DNA of 64,000 bases from Thiothrix subterranea (lineage in GTDB: Bacteria > Pseudomonadota > Gammaproteobacteria > Thiotrichales > Thiotrichaceae), in assembly GCF_016772315.1 (NCBI RefSeq), contig NZ_CP053482.1:1612001-1676000 (forward strand). Direction: 5' to 3'. The position numbers and the translations under genes are program-made. Below are positions 1 through 8,044 of the stretch, one piece after another. Below the pieces are notes generated by a model that worked only from the letters and a program-made list of their open reading frames with translations, did not search any database and was not told the DNA's origin. Positions within the stretch are counted from its first letter, which is position 1, and each line of letters begins with the position of its first letter.

Positions 1-1
1 G

Positions 2-364
2 GAAGCAACTGTTCAAGGCAAACCCCAAGCAGACAGGCTACAGCACTACTTGCAAGATAAAGTGTTGACGATTGATCTACACGATTTCGTGATTACCACC
101 GAAGGGTTAGGTAATGGTGAACTGCAAGCAATGGCATTGTATAAAAAGCAACATGCCGACCGCTTGCTCATTGATGACTTACGGGCGCGAAAAGCGGCAT
201 TGCGTAACGACATTCACATTATCGGCAGCGTCGGTATCTTGCTGTTAGCCAAAGAAAACCAACTCATTTCCACTATTAAACCGTATCTGCAAATTATTCA
301 GCAAACCGATGCTCATCTCAGCCCCAAACTGATCGACAAAGCGTTAGTGATTGCTGGGGAATGA
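2..364 (+). CDS. DUF3368/PIN-like protein, 5' end cut by window edge
   Basis: The reading frame is open from the first bases of the window, so the gene starts upstream; a TTG at position 50 is only an internal codon. The visible 120 residues end with LLIDDLRARKAALR and then GSVGILLLAKENQLI, the pattern of the C-terminal half of DUF3368 proteins, which are VapC-like PIN-domain predicted RNases. The acidic pair in LLIDD would be part of the metal site. The stop codon overlaps the start of rtcR (ATGA-type overlap), so the two are probably translated together. An antitoxin partner, if any, would lie left of the window. Family assignment is from remembered motif pattern only. Confidence 0.6.
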   Translation, partial: EATVQGKPQADRLQHYLQDKVLTIDLHDFVITTEGLGNGELQAMALYKKQHADRLLIDDLRARKAALRNDIHIIGSVGILLLAKENQLISTIKPYLQIIQQTDAHLSPKLIDKALVIAGE

Positions 365-1968
365 TGCCAGCAAAAATGAATACCACCGTCATCGGCATCC
401 TCGGCTCGCGCCTTGACCACCAAGGCTTAGGCAAACGCCGCCACTCGCGCTGGCGGCCTTCCGTCGGCATCCTCATGCACCCCGATTTTCCGGTGAATGA
501 ATTCGTGCTAATCCACCACGCAGACGAGGCCGAACTGGCAGGCATCACCCTACGCGACATGCGCGAACTTGCCCCCGATACGCGCTTCACCAGCCACGTC
601 GTCAACTACGCCAACCCGTGGGATTTCGGCGAAGTTTACAGCCAGCTCCACGATTTCACCCGCCACTACCGTTTCGACCCGGAACAAAACCACTACTACG
701 TCCACATCACCACGGGTACGCACGTCGCACAAATCTGCCTGTTCTTGCTGACGGAAGCCAATTACATCCCCGGCAAACTCTTGCAAACCTCGCCCAGCAA
801 GGAAAGCACGCAAGGCACACTGCAAATCATCGACCTCGATCTGTCGCGCTACGACCAGATTGCCAGCCGCTTCGAGCGCGAAGCACAGGAAGGCATGGCA
901 TACCTGAAAGGCGGCATCGACACCCGCAACCCCGCTTTCAACGCCCTGATTGCGCAACTCGAACAAGTCTCCATCCGCTCCGCCGCGCCCATCCTACTCA
1001 CGGGTGCTACAGGTGTCGGAAAATCACGCCTCGCCAAACGCATTTACGAACTGAAAAAGCAGCGTGGGCAAGTCAGCGGCAAACTGGTGGAAGTCAACTG
1101 CGCTACCTTGCGCGGCGACAATGCCATGTCCGCGCTGTTTGGGCATGTGAAAGGCGCGTTCACCGGCGCACTCACCGCCCGCAGCGGCTTGTTGCGTGAA
1201 GCCGATAAGGGTTTGTTGTTTCTGGATGAAATCGGCGAACTAGGGCTGGACGAACAAGCGATGCTACTCCGCGCCATCGAAGACAAAGTATTTACCCCGT
1301 TCGGCAGCGACAAGGAAACCAGCAGCGATTTCCAACTGATTGCCGGAACCAACCGCGACCTGTTCCAGCGCGTGCGTGACGGCAAATTCCGCGAAGACTT
1401 GCTGGCACGCATCAATTTGTGGACATACGAACTCCCCGGTTTGCGCCACCGCCTCGAAGATTTGGAGGCGAATCTCGAATACGAATTGCAGCAATTCACC
1501 CGCAAAGTCGGGCACAAAGTCAGCTTCAACAAAGCGGCGCGGGAACAATACCTCGCGTTTGCGCAAACCCCAGCGGCAACCTGGCGGGCGAATTTCCGCG
1601 ACCTCAATTCCAGCATTACGCGCATGGCAACGCTGGCGAATGGCGGACGCATTACCGAAGAAAGCGTGACGGAGGAAATCCGCCGCTTGCGCTACGATTG
1701 GGGCAGTTTTCAGGAGGCGGCAGCCATCAACAATACCGATAGCGTATTGCGCGAATTCGTGGCGGCTGAGGTGCTGGAAACCATCGACCATTTCGACCGG
1801 GTGCAATTGGCTGAAGTCATCCGCGTGTGCCGCACCGCCAAAAGTCTTGCAGATGCGGGGCGCAGCTTGTTCAACGTCAGCCGCACCCAACGCGCCAGCG
1901 CGAACGATTCGCACCGCCTGCGGGTGTATTTGCAGAAATACGGGCTAACCTTCCAGCAACTCACCTAA
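361..1968 (+). CDS. rtcR: RtcR, sigma-54-dependent activator of RNA repair genes
   Basis: The 535-residue protein has an N-terminal RtcR/CARF-type sensor (about residues 6-190, with the family-typical opening GILGSRLDHQG and RWRP) followed by a sigma-54 AAA+ domain. Walker A is GATGVGKS at 215-222, the sigma-54 contact loop GAFTGA at 265-270 and Walker B LLFLDE at 285-290. The C-terminus carries a short HTH-like region. RtcR normally activates rtcBA (RNA ligase and RNA cyclase) from a sigma-54 promoter in response to RNA damage ligands. No rtcB or rtcA is visible in the window. Start codons at 361, 364 or 376 are possible; the one at 376 matches the family N-terminus best, the one at 361 gives translational coupling to the PIN-like gene. 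Confidence 0.9.
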   Translation: MMPAKMNTTVIGILGSRLDHQGLGKRRHSRWRPSVGILMHPDFPVNEFVLIHHADEAELAGITLRDMRELAPDTRFTSHVVNYANPWDFGEVYSQLHDFTRHYRFDPEQNHYYVHITTGTHVAQICLFLLTEANYIPGKLLQTSPSKESTQGTLQIIDLDLSRYDQIASRFEREAQEGMAYLKGGIDTRNPAFNALIAQLEQVSIRSAAPILLTGATGVGKSRLAKRIYELKKQRGQVSGKLVEVNCATLRGDNAMSALFGHVKGAFTGALTARSGLLREADKGLLFLDEIGELGLDEQAMLLRAIEDKVFTPFGSDKETSSDFQLIAGTNRDLFQRVRDGKFREDLLARINLWTYELPGLRHRLEDLEANLEYELQQFTRKVGHKVSFNKAAREQYLAFAQTPAATWRANFRDLNSSITRMATLANGGRITEESVTEEIRRLRYDWGSFQEAAAINNTDSVLREFVAAEVLETIDHFDRVQLAEVIRVCRTAKSLADAGRSLFNVSRTQRASANDSHRLRVYLQKYGLTFQQLT

Positions 1969-1969
1969 G

Positions 1970-2018
1970 CGGCGGAAATCCGCCAGCTCATTCCTAGGCA
2001 TTCGGCGGAAATCCGCCG
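1970..2018. promoter_or_regulatory. Tandem palindromes, candidate enhancer for a sigma-54 activator
   Basis: Two identical copies of the palindrome GGCGGAAATCCGCC lie at 1971-1984 and 2004-2017, with centres 33 bp apart (about three helical turns). They sit 100-145 bp upstream of the sigma-54-like promoter of dctP, the usual place for upstream activating sites of NtrC-family activators. Tandem palindromic sites of this general kind are known for DctD at rhizobial dctA. Binding by DctD is inferred; RtcR, encoded immediately upstream, is the alternative. Confidence 0.6.
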
Positions 2019-2114
2019 CTCGTCGGCTTATCAACCCCGCAAATCAACGAACGCAATCAGATCAAGCCATTGTTTATTAAGAAAAATAAAAAGATTTTTC
2101 CGCGATCAATGCCG

Positions 2115-2130
2115 TTGGCACGTTTCTTCC
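2115..2130 (+). promoter_or_regulatory. Sigma-54-like promoter of dctPQM
   Basis: The sequence TTGGCACGTTTCTTCC matches the -24/-12 consensus TTGGCACG-N4-TTGC with one change (TTCC for TTGC) and keeps the required 10-nt spacing between the two dinucleotides. Transcription would start near 2141, about 33 nt before the dctP ATG at 2174. Confidence 0.65.
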
Positions 2131-2173
2131 AATACAAATGGGGTGTTTAACCGTAATTCGTTTGGAGAGAGAG

Positions 2174-3181
2174 ATGAAAAAGACACTGTTAACCCTAACT
2201 ACCGCTGTTGCCCTTGGCTTGTTCAGTATGTATTCCTACGCTGCTGACCCCATCGTAATCAAGTTCAGCCACGTGGTTGCACCGGATACTCCAAAGGGCA
2301 AAGCGGCTGACAAATTCAAAACACTGGCTGAAGAAAAAACCAAAGGCGCGGTCAAGGTTGAAGTTTACCCGAACAGCACCCTCTACAAAGACAAGGAAGA
2401 AATGGAAGCCCTGCAAATGGGTGCAGTCCAGATGCTCGCGCCGTCACTGGCAAAATTCGGCCCATTGGGTGTGAAAGATTTTGAAGTATTCGACCTGCCT
2501 TACATTTTCCGTGGCTACGATGATCTGCATAAAATCACCCAAGGTGACGTAGGTGCTGGCTTACTGACCAAACTCGAAGCCAAAGGCGTGAAAGGGCTGG
2601 CGTTCTGGGACAACGGTTTCAAAATTATGAGCGCGAACAAACCGCTGAAAACGCCAGAAGATTATAAAGGTCTAAAAATGCGCATCCAGTCTTCCAAAGT
2701 CTTGGAAGCGCAAATGAAAGCCCTCGGCGTTAACCCGCAAGTGATCGCGTTCGGCGAAACCTACCAAGCCCTGCAAACCGGCGTTGTGGACGGCACGGAA
2801 AACCCACCTTCCAACCTCTACACCCAGAAGATGCACGAAGTGCAGAAAAACGCCACGTTGACCAACCACGGCTACCTCGGCTATGCGGTCATCACCAACA
2901 AAGATTTCTGGGAAAAACTGCCAGAAGACGTGCGCAAAGGTCTGGATGAAGCACTGAAAGAATCCACCGACTACGCCAATCAAATCGCCAAGGAAGAAAA
3001 CGACAAGGCACTGGAAGCCGTAAAAGCCTCTGGCAAAACCGAAATCTATACCCCGACCGAAGACGAAACCAAAGCGATGCAAAAAGCCCTTGCACCTGTC
3101 CATGCTGAAATGGCAGAGCGGATCGGCAAGGACACCATCGACGCGGTTTACAAAGCGACTGGGTTTGATCCGTCCAAATAA
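2174..3181 (+). CDS. dctP: TRAP transporter substrate-binding protein DctP
   Basis: This 335-residue periplasmic protein captures C4-dicarboxylates (succinate, fumarate, malate) or related organic acids and delivers them to the DctQM permease. It begins with a Sec signal peptide (MKKTLLTLTTAVALG, predicted cleavage after residues YAA near 24). The mature part follows the DctP family throughout, with the carboxylate-binding arginine expected at R170 in GLKMRIQSS and the conserved GVVDGTENP segment after it. The start at 2174 is chosen over an in-frame ATG at 2138 because it has a GGAGAGAG ribosome site and opens the signal peptide. It is first in a dctPQM operon behind a sigma-54-type promoter; a hairpin repeat follows its stop. 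Confidence 0.93.
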   Translation: MKKTLLTLTTAVALGLFSMYSYAADPIVIKFSHVVAPDTPKGKAADKFKTLAEEKTKGAVKVEVYPNSTLYKDKEEMEALQMGAVQMLAPSLAKFGPLGVKDFEVFDLPYIFRGYDDLHKITQGDVGAGLLTKLEAKGVKGLAFWDNGFKIMSANKPLKTPEDYKGLKMRIQSSKVLEAQMKALGVNPQVIAFGETYQALQTGVVDGTENPPSNLYTQKMHEVQKNATLTNHGYLGYAVITNKDFWEKLPEDVRKGLDEALKESTDYANQIAKEENDKALEAVKASGKTEIYTPTEDETKAMQKALAPVHAEMAERIGKDTIDAVYKATGFDPSK

Positions 3182-3200
3182 TCCCGCTCATTCCTCCCCC

Positions 3201-3228
3201 GTAGAGACGCAAAATCTTGCGTCTCTAC
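3201..3228. repeat. GTAGAGAC palindromic repeat, copy 1
   Basis: A perfect 12-bp stem (GTAGAGACGCAA and its complement) with a 4-nt loop lies between dctP and dctQ. A near-identical copy is at 27663-27690. It has no T-run after it, so it is better read as a REP-like element that may stabilise the dctP end of the message than as a terminator. Confidence 0.8.
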
Positions 3229-3261
3229 CTTTCCCCCTAATACATTTTGGAGGAGAAATGT

Positions 3262-3882
3262 ATGAAGTGGCTCGATCATCTCGAAGAAATATTGATTACG
3301 TTTTTGATTGCCGCCGCCACGCTGGTGATTTTTGTGGCTGTGGTGCATCGCTACGCTTCCGGCTTTCCGTTGAGTGCGTTTCAGGATTTTTTACTCGACA
3401 TTAACATGGGCTGGGCGCAGGAGCTGTGCATTATTATGTTCGTGTGGATGGCGAAATTTGGCGCGGCTTACGGGGTGCGTCAAGGCATTCACGTTGGGGT
3501 GGATGTGCTGGTGAATCGCTTGTCACCGGATAGACAACGCATTATGACCAGTGTTGCACTTTCCGCAGGTATTTTGTTTACCGGGATTGTAGCCATGTTG
3601 GGTGCTCGCATGGTGTGGGAAAACGGGCTGGCGTATGTGGCGCTGAATGCATTGGGGCTGGACGCAGCGGGTCATTATGAAGGCCCGACCACCCCTGATC
3701 TCGAATGGCCGACGTGGATAGTGTACATGGCTGTGCCGTTGGGTTCGTCGCTGATGTGCTTCCGCTTTGTGCAAGTGTTGCTGAATTTCTGGCGCACGGG
3801 CGATTTGCCCCACCACGACCACGGGCATGTGGACGGGTTGGATGAGCTTGAACCCTTCCCCGTCGTGGAGCAAAAACCATGA
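3262..3882 (+). CDS. dctQ: TRAP transporter small permease DctQ
   Basis: The 206-residue integral membrane protein is the small subunit of the TRAP permease and pairs with DctM. Four hydrophobic segments are visible, starting with ILITFLIAAATLVIFVAVV near the N-terminus. A conserved WAQELCIIMFVWMAKFGAA segment in the second helix is typical of DctQ. The ATG at 3262 is preferred because GGAGGAG lies 6 nt upstream; the upstream TTG would start inside this ribosome site. The C-terminus is His/Asp-rich (HHDHGHVDG). Its last four bases overlap the dctM start, which indicates coupled translation. Confidence 0.92.
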   Translation: MKWLDHLEEILITFLIAAATLVIFVAVVHRYASGFPLSAFQDFLLDINMGWAQELCIIMFVWMAKFGAAYGVRQGIHVGVDVLVNRLSPDRQRIMTSVALSAGILFTGIVAMLGARMVWENGLAYVALNALGLDAAGHYEGPTTPDLEWPTWIVYMAVPLGSSLMCFRFVQVLLNFWRTGDLPHHDHGHVDGLDELEPFPVVEQKP

Positions 3883-5162
3883 GCGCATTAATCATTTTTG
3901 GCTTGTTAATTCTGCTAATGTTGACCGGGATGCCGATTTCCATCGCGCTTGGTCTGACTGTGTTGACCTTCTTGTTTACCATGACATCCGTGCCGATTGA
4001 GGCGGTGGCGTTGAAGCTATTCACCGGCATTGAGAAGTTCGAGATCATGGCGATTCCATTCTTTATCCTCGCGGGCAATTTCCTCACGCACGGGGGGGTG
4101 GCGAAACGCATGATTGTGTTTGCCTCGTCGATGGTCGGGCATTGGCACGGCGGCTTAGGGCTGGCGGGTGTATTGGCTTGTGCGTTGTTCGCGGCAGTAT
4201 CCGGTTCTAGCCCTGCAACGGTGGTGGCGATTGGGGCCATTTTGTTGCCTGCGATGGTGAAAGCGGGTTTCCCGAAGCAATTTGGTGCGGGTGTTATTAC
4301 CACGTCGGGTGCGTTGGGGATTTTGATTCCGCCGTCCATCGTGATGGTAATGTATTCGGTAGCAACCAATACCTCGGTGGGTGCGCTGTTCATGGCGGGG
4401 GTTGTCCCCGGCTTTTTGCTGGCCATGTTTTTGGGCTTAACCACTTGGTATCGGGCGCGGAAAAACAATTACCCGCGTCAACCCAAAGCCAGTTTTGCGA
4501 TGCGTGCGAAAGCGTTCCGCGAGTCCATGTGGGGCTTGCTGCTGATCGTGGTGGTGATGGGCGGGATTTACACCGGCATTTTCACCCCGACGGAAGCAGC
4601 TGCGATGAGTGCGGTGTATGCGTTTATCGTGGCGGTGTTCGTGTACAAGGACATGGGCTTGAAGGATGTGCCGAAAGTGCTGCTGAATTCTGCCAGCATG
4701 TCGGCGATGTTGCTGTACATCATCACCAACGCGGTCATGTTCTCGTTCATTATGACCAATGAGCAGATTCCGCAATCGTTGGCGGAGTGGATGTTGGCGC
4801 AAGGCATGGGGCCGATCATCTTCTTGTTGGCAGTGAATGTGCTGCTGTTGATGGCGGGTAACTTCATGGAACCGTCCAGCATCGTGCTGATTTTCGCGCC
4901 GATTTTATTCCCAATGGCGATGAAGCTGGGGATTGATCCGGTGCATTTCGGCATCCTGATGGTGGTTAATATGGAAGTGGGCATGTGCCATCCGCCGGTG
5001 GGTTTGAACCTGTACGTGGCTTCGGGAATTACCAAAATGGGGATTACCGAGCTGACCATCGCGGTCTGGCCTTGGTTGCTGACCATGTTGGGGTTCTTGG
5101 TGTTGGTCACGTATGTGCCCGCTATTAGCTTGTGGTTGCCGCGCTTGATGGGCATGTTGTAA
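3879..5162 (+). CDS. dctM: TRAP transporter large permease DctM
   Basis: The 427-residue protein is the large, transport-active TRAP subunit in the inner membrane, using a Na+ or H+ gradient for uptake. The whole length is made of about 12 hydrophobic segments. Family motifs include FFILAGNFLTHGG, SGSSPATVVAIG, GILIPPSIVMVMY and, near the end, the conserved GMCHPPVGLNLYV. It overlaps dctQ by four bases and is followed 10 bp later by a universal stress protein gene, an arrangement known from TRAP operons such as teaABCD. Confidence 0.94.
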   Translation: MSALIIFGLLILLMLTGMPISIALGLTVLTFLFTMTSVPIEAVALKLFTGIEKFEIMAIPFFILAGNFLTHGGVAKRMIVFASSMVGHWHGGLGLAGVLACALFAAVSGSSPATVVAIGAILLPAMVKAGFPKQFGAGVITTSGALGILIPPSIVMVMYSVATNTSVGALFMAGVVPGFLLAMFLGLTTWYRARKNNYPRQPKASFAMRAKAFRESMWGLLLIVVVMGGIYTGIFTPTEAAAMSAVYAFIVAVFVYKDMGLKDVPKVLLNSASMSAMLLYIITNAVMFSFIMTNEQIPQSLAEWMLAQGMGPIIFLLAVNVLLLMAGNFMEPSSIVLIFAPILFPMAMKLGIDPVHFGILMVVNMEVGMCHPPVGLNLYVASGITKMGITELTIAVWPWLLTMLGFLVLVTYVPAISLWLPRLMGML

Positions 5163-5172
5163 GGAATCTACG

Positions 5173-5664
5173 ATGAGTGAAATAAAACCGTTCCAAACCA
5201 TTTTGTACGCCACCAATCTGGGTACGCACATGCGCCCAGTGTTCCGGCAGGCGATCAATCTGGCACGTATCCACAAGGCGAAAATCATTATGTTGCACGC
5301 GGTTGCGCCGATTGGCTCGACCGGGACAGCGATTTTGTCGATGTACATGCCGGGCAAGGAAATCCACGACATTGAGCAGGAAAGCATGAATCAAGTGATT
5401 GAAACCATGCGCGAACGCCTGAAAAACTACTGCGCCGAAGAGGATGACATTTGCAAGGACAAGGATGAGCTGATCGACAAAATTGCGGTCAGCGCGGGCA
5501 ATCCGGCGGATGTGATTAACCATTACGCCGAAACGCACGGGGTGGATTTGATCGTGATTGGTAGCCATACGCGCCAAGCCAGCGGGCATACCATGCTAGG
5601 GTCAACGGCGCGGACGGTGACGCAGCATAGCAAAGTGCCGGTGTTGATTATTCCGAATGGCTAG
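5173..5664 (+). CDS. UspA-family universal stress protein, TRAP-associated
   Basis: The 163-residue cytoplasmic protein begins with the Usp strand FQTILYATNLG and ends with VIGSHTRQASGHTMLGSTAR and VPVLIIP. The nucleotide-binding motif G-2x-G-9x-G(S/T) is incomplete because the second glycine position is threonine (GSHT), while GST near the end is kept. It has a good ribosome site (AAGGA) and follows dctM closely, so it is the fourth gene of the dct operon. In Halomonas the equivalent TeaD binds ATP and tunes the TRAP transporter; a similar role here is inferred from position. The end overlaps the convergent gene on the other strand by four bases. Confidence 0.85.
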   Translation: MSEIKPFQTILYATNLGTHMRPVFRQAINLARIHKAKIIMLHAVAPIGSTGTAILSMYMPGKEIHDIEQESMNQVIETMRERLKNYCAEEDDICKDKDELIDKIAVSAGNPADVINHYAETHGVDLIVIGSHTRQASGHTMLGSTARTVTQHSKVPVLIIPNG

Positions 5665-5969
5665 ATTTGGGTATGCCAATACCCCAAGGCGTCACCAAAA
5701 TCATCCAAACTGATGGCGATAGGTTCGGCGTAATCATCGCCATACAGTTCTTCAATCAAGACTTGCTGCGGCTGTAGTTGGATGAAATAGCTGTTACCAC
5801 TGATGACATAAGGCTCCGCATCGGGATTTTCTTTAATCTTGTCGAGTGCTGCCTGCAAGGTTTCCAGCATCGTCAGGTTGGTTTGTACGTCCAGCAACAA
5901 AAAAGCGGCAGTGGCGGCGTGGCCTGCGCTTTGCTGTTGCCATTGCTGCCATTCGTGTTCATGTATCAT
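5661..5969 (-). CDS. Small acidic hypothetical protein (102 aa)
   Basis: The 102-residue product has no signal peptide or membrane segment and is rich in Asp/Glu, for example in the stretches EELYGDDYAEP and SLDDFGDALG. The pattern of a helix (TMLETLQAALDKIKEN), a short hairpin (GNSYFIQLQPQQVLIEEL) and a final helix faintly resembles YacL/UPF0231 proteins; this is a weak impression only. GAGGA stands 9 nt before the ATG. It lies 23 bp downstream of an EndoU-like lipoprotein gene on the same strand, so the two may form an operon; an inhibitor or immunity role is possible but unproven. Confidence 0.65.
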   Translation of the reverse strand: MIHEHEWQQWQQQSAGHAATAAFLLLDVQTNLTMLETLQAALDKIKENPDAEPYVISGNSYFIQLQPQQVLIEELYGDDYAEPIAISLDDFGDALGYWHTQI

Positions 5970-5992
5970 CGGTATTGTTCCTCAAGCAGCGT

Positions 5993-6592
5993 TTAGCGTA
6001 GGGGAAAAGCGGTATTAACACCGCCGCGTGACGACGATGCTCCGGCAATCAGAAACGGTGTGCCGTCGGCACTCTGGCAGTAAGCCGCCGCATCACCCTG
6101 TTTCGGCGCATTGAAACCACACCATGCCCAATTGGGCGCACTTTTCGGGCAATTTTGCTGATTGCGAGCGGCATACCCGATGGTATTAATCACTTGGCTT
6201 GGGGTGCAATGGTCAGGGTAGAAGGTGGAAAATTTGTTCTCGTTCTGCTTGCCACCCCATTCCCATTGCCCGGCGTAAAGCCCTTGTTTATTGGGCTTTT
6301 GGGTGATGCGCACCTTGGCTACCGTTTGCGGGTCACTACCTTGCGGGCGCGAATGGAAACCGACTACCCGCCCCTTATTGTTCAACTCGCCGCAAAAGAT
6401 ATGCGCGTAATTGACCTCGACACCATTGCTTGCCTTGACCCACTGGTGTGAGGGGCAAGTGACGGACTCAGCGCCAGTGCTTGTTTTGCCAGCGTTTGGT
6501 TTAGGATTATCGGGCGCAGGCTTACAAGCCACTAACCCGATAGCGACTACGCCTAGCGTTACCCAAATCACTGCTCGACGCTGATAACCCAT
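5993..6592 (-). CDS. EndoU-like nuclease domain lipoprotein
   Basis: The 199-residue protein starts with MGYQRRAVIW and a hydrophobic stretch ending in the lipobox LVAC (Cys 23), so it should be a lipid-anchored envelope protein. The mature part carries the bacterial EndoU pattern: NYAHIFCGE (His 64), VVGFHSRP (His 80) and KFSTFYPD (Lys 120, Ser/Thr behind it). In EndoU nucleases two histidines and one lysine cut RNA. Several cysteines in the second half suggest disulfides, in keeping with export. The ATG at 6592 is chosen over a TTG at 6607 because GGAG lies 8 nt before it. A secreted RNase or toxin role is inferred from the domain. Confidence 0.72.
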   Translation of the reverse strand: MGYQRRAVIWVTLGVVAIGLVACKPAPDNPKPNAGKTSTGAESVTCPSHQWVKASNGVEVNYAHIFCGELNNKGRVVGFHSRPQGSDPQTVAKVRITQKPNKQGLYAGQWEWGGKQNENKFSTFYPDHCTPSQVINTIGYAARNQQNCPKSAPNWAWCGFNAPKQGDAAAYCQSADGTPFLIAGASSSRGGVNTAFPLR

Positions 6593-6682
6593 GCCGTCTG
6601 CTCCCAAGATGCTAAAAAGCGCATCCTAACGTATTCGGCTGGAAAATGCCTAGGGGACTCGCGGATTCTCACAAAAGCAACT

Positions 6683-6717
6683 ATAGTAACCTGCATTACG
6701 ATAACCTAGGTTACTAT
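6683..6717. promoter_or_regulatory. Inverted repeat at start of the ATPase pseudogene
   Basis: ATAGTAACCT at 6683-6692 and AGGTTACTAT at 6708-6717 form a perfect 10-bp inverted repeat. The right half also sits in a 12-bp palindrome TAACCTAGGTTA (6702-6713). The ATG of the ATPase remnant begins 2 bp after the repeat, so this looks like an operator at a nearly leaderless start. Confidence 0.5.
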
Positions 6718-6718
6718 A

Positions 6719-7760
6719 ATGCAATTCTACGGCAGGGAAGACGAACTCGCCCAATTGCGGACGATAACCGCACAAGCCACCTCCGGCGGTGTATTCAGAA
6801 ATCCAGAACCTGTGGGATCAGTACCGCCAGCAAACCCGCATCCACCTGATGTTTGTCGGCTCGGTGCATTCGCTGATGGTCAAAATCTTCCAAAACAACA
6901 AAGAACCCCTGTTCGGGCGGGCTGACCGCCTCCTGTACCTGAAACCCTTCAAGCCGCAAACCATCTACGAAATCCTGCAACATGCGCAGCAATACACACC
7001 TGAAAACCTGTTTTATGCGTATCTGTTGACGGGCGGCATTCCGCGCTACCTCGAAATCCTGCACGACAATGCCGTGTATGGGCGCGATGCCATCATGGAT
7101 TTTGTGTTCAGCAAAAACTCGCCGTTTTTGGAGGAAGGCAAGCATGTGCTGATCGAAGAATTCGGCAAGGAATACGCCACTTATTTCTCCATTCTGGAAT
7201 TGCTGGCGAGCGGCAAAACCGGGCGTGGGGAACTGGAATCCATCCTTGCCACCAATGTCAGCGGTTATCTGGTGCGCTTACAGGATGAATACGATGTCAT
7301 CGCCGTGCGCAAACCCATCAACGCCAAGCCAGGCAGCAAAGTTCAGAAATACTTCATCAAGGATAATTTCCTGAATTTCTGGTTCCGTTTCATTTATCGC
7401 AACAACAGCGCAGTGGAAGCGGAAAACTTCGCGTATATCAAACGCATTCTGGAACGTGACCTCTCCACTTACAGCGGCATGGTATTGGAACGCCTGTTTC
7501 ACGTCCTGTTGGCAGGCACAGGCCGTTACAACCAGATTGGCAGCTATTGGGAACGCGGCAACCAGAATGAAATTGATGTGGTCGCGGTCAACGATCTGGA
7601 CAAGCAAGTGCTGGTCGGGGAAGTGAAAATGAACCCTGAGCGTATCCGCATTCCAGCATTGCAGCACAAGGCGGCGAAGCTGGAACAGGCGTTTGCGGGG
7701 TATGCGTTTGCGTATCAGGGGTTTAGTTTGGAGGCGATTGATCAGTATGTTGGGCGGTAA
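6719..7760 (+). pseudogene. AAA ATPase (ATPase_2/DUF234 type), internal deletion removing the P-loop
   Basis: The gene opens with MQFYGREDELAQLRTI, the normal N-terminus of this ATPase family. After about 24 codons the frame changes and the sequence resumes at VYSEIQNLWDQY (6789 on), which in intact members comes after Walker A and Walker B. Roughly 110 codons with the P-loop and DExx box are therefore missing and the junction is out of frame. The rest is intact: the sensor-like LMFVGSVHSLM, the winged-helix middle (residues about 120-190 of the downstream frame) and the C-terminal DUF234 nuclease-like part with EIDVVAVN and VGEVKM. A GTG at 6789 could start a 323-residue product without ATPase motifs. 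Confidence 0.75.
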
Positions 7761-7779
7761 GATTAATACGGTTATGGTT

Positions 7780-7878
7780 TACTTTGTGCCGAAAATGAGC
7801 GGATTTATCCCTTACTTTGTGACGAAAACTGGCAAAAATAACCCTTACTTTATGAAAATGGCATTGGCGGCGCAAATA
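7780..7878 (+). repeat. 33-bp tandem repeat, about 2.3 units
   Basis: TACTTTGTG recurs at 7780 and 7813 and as TACTTTATG at 7846, an exact 33-bp period. The first two units share most of their length (TACTTTGTGnCGAAAA and a common CCCT end); the third decays after about 15 bp. The period is a multiple of three and an open frame crosses it, but I see no convincing protein here. Apart from this repeat, the 284-bp gap from 7761 to 8044 holds nothing I recognise. Confidence 0.55.
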
Positions 7879-8044
7879 TTGCTCAACACGCCATCAAAGA
7901 AGAAGACTTTCTGCAATATAGATTTCCTTATGTCAGAAAGTGCTGGAGAATCTACAATAAGGAGGCAGTATGTCGTACTTCTTACACCTGCTACTTTCCC
8001 TATCAGCAAGCGTTTTATTTTAGCCGTCAGCATTATAATAATAC

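Noticed and set aside
7780-8044. Possible type III toxin-antitoxin RNA repeat
   Set aside because: Repeat units near 33 nt suggested ToxI, but there is no terminator or ToxN-like gene downstream on the same strand.
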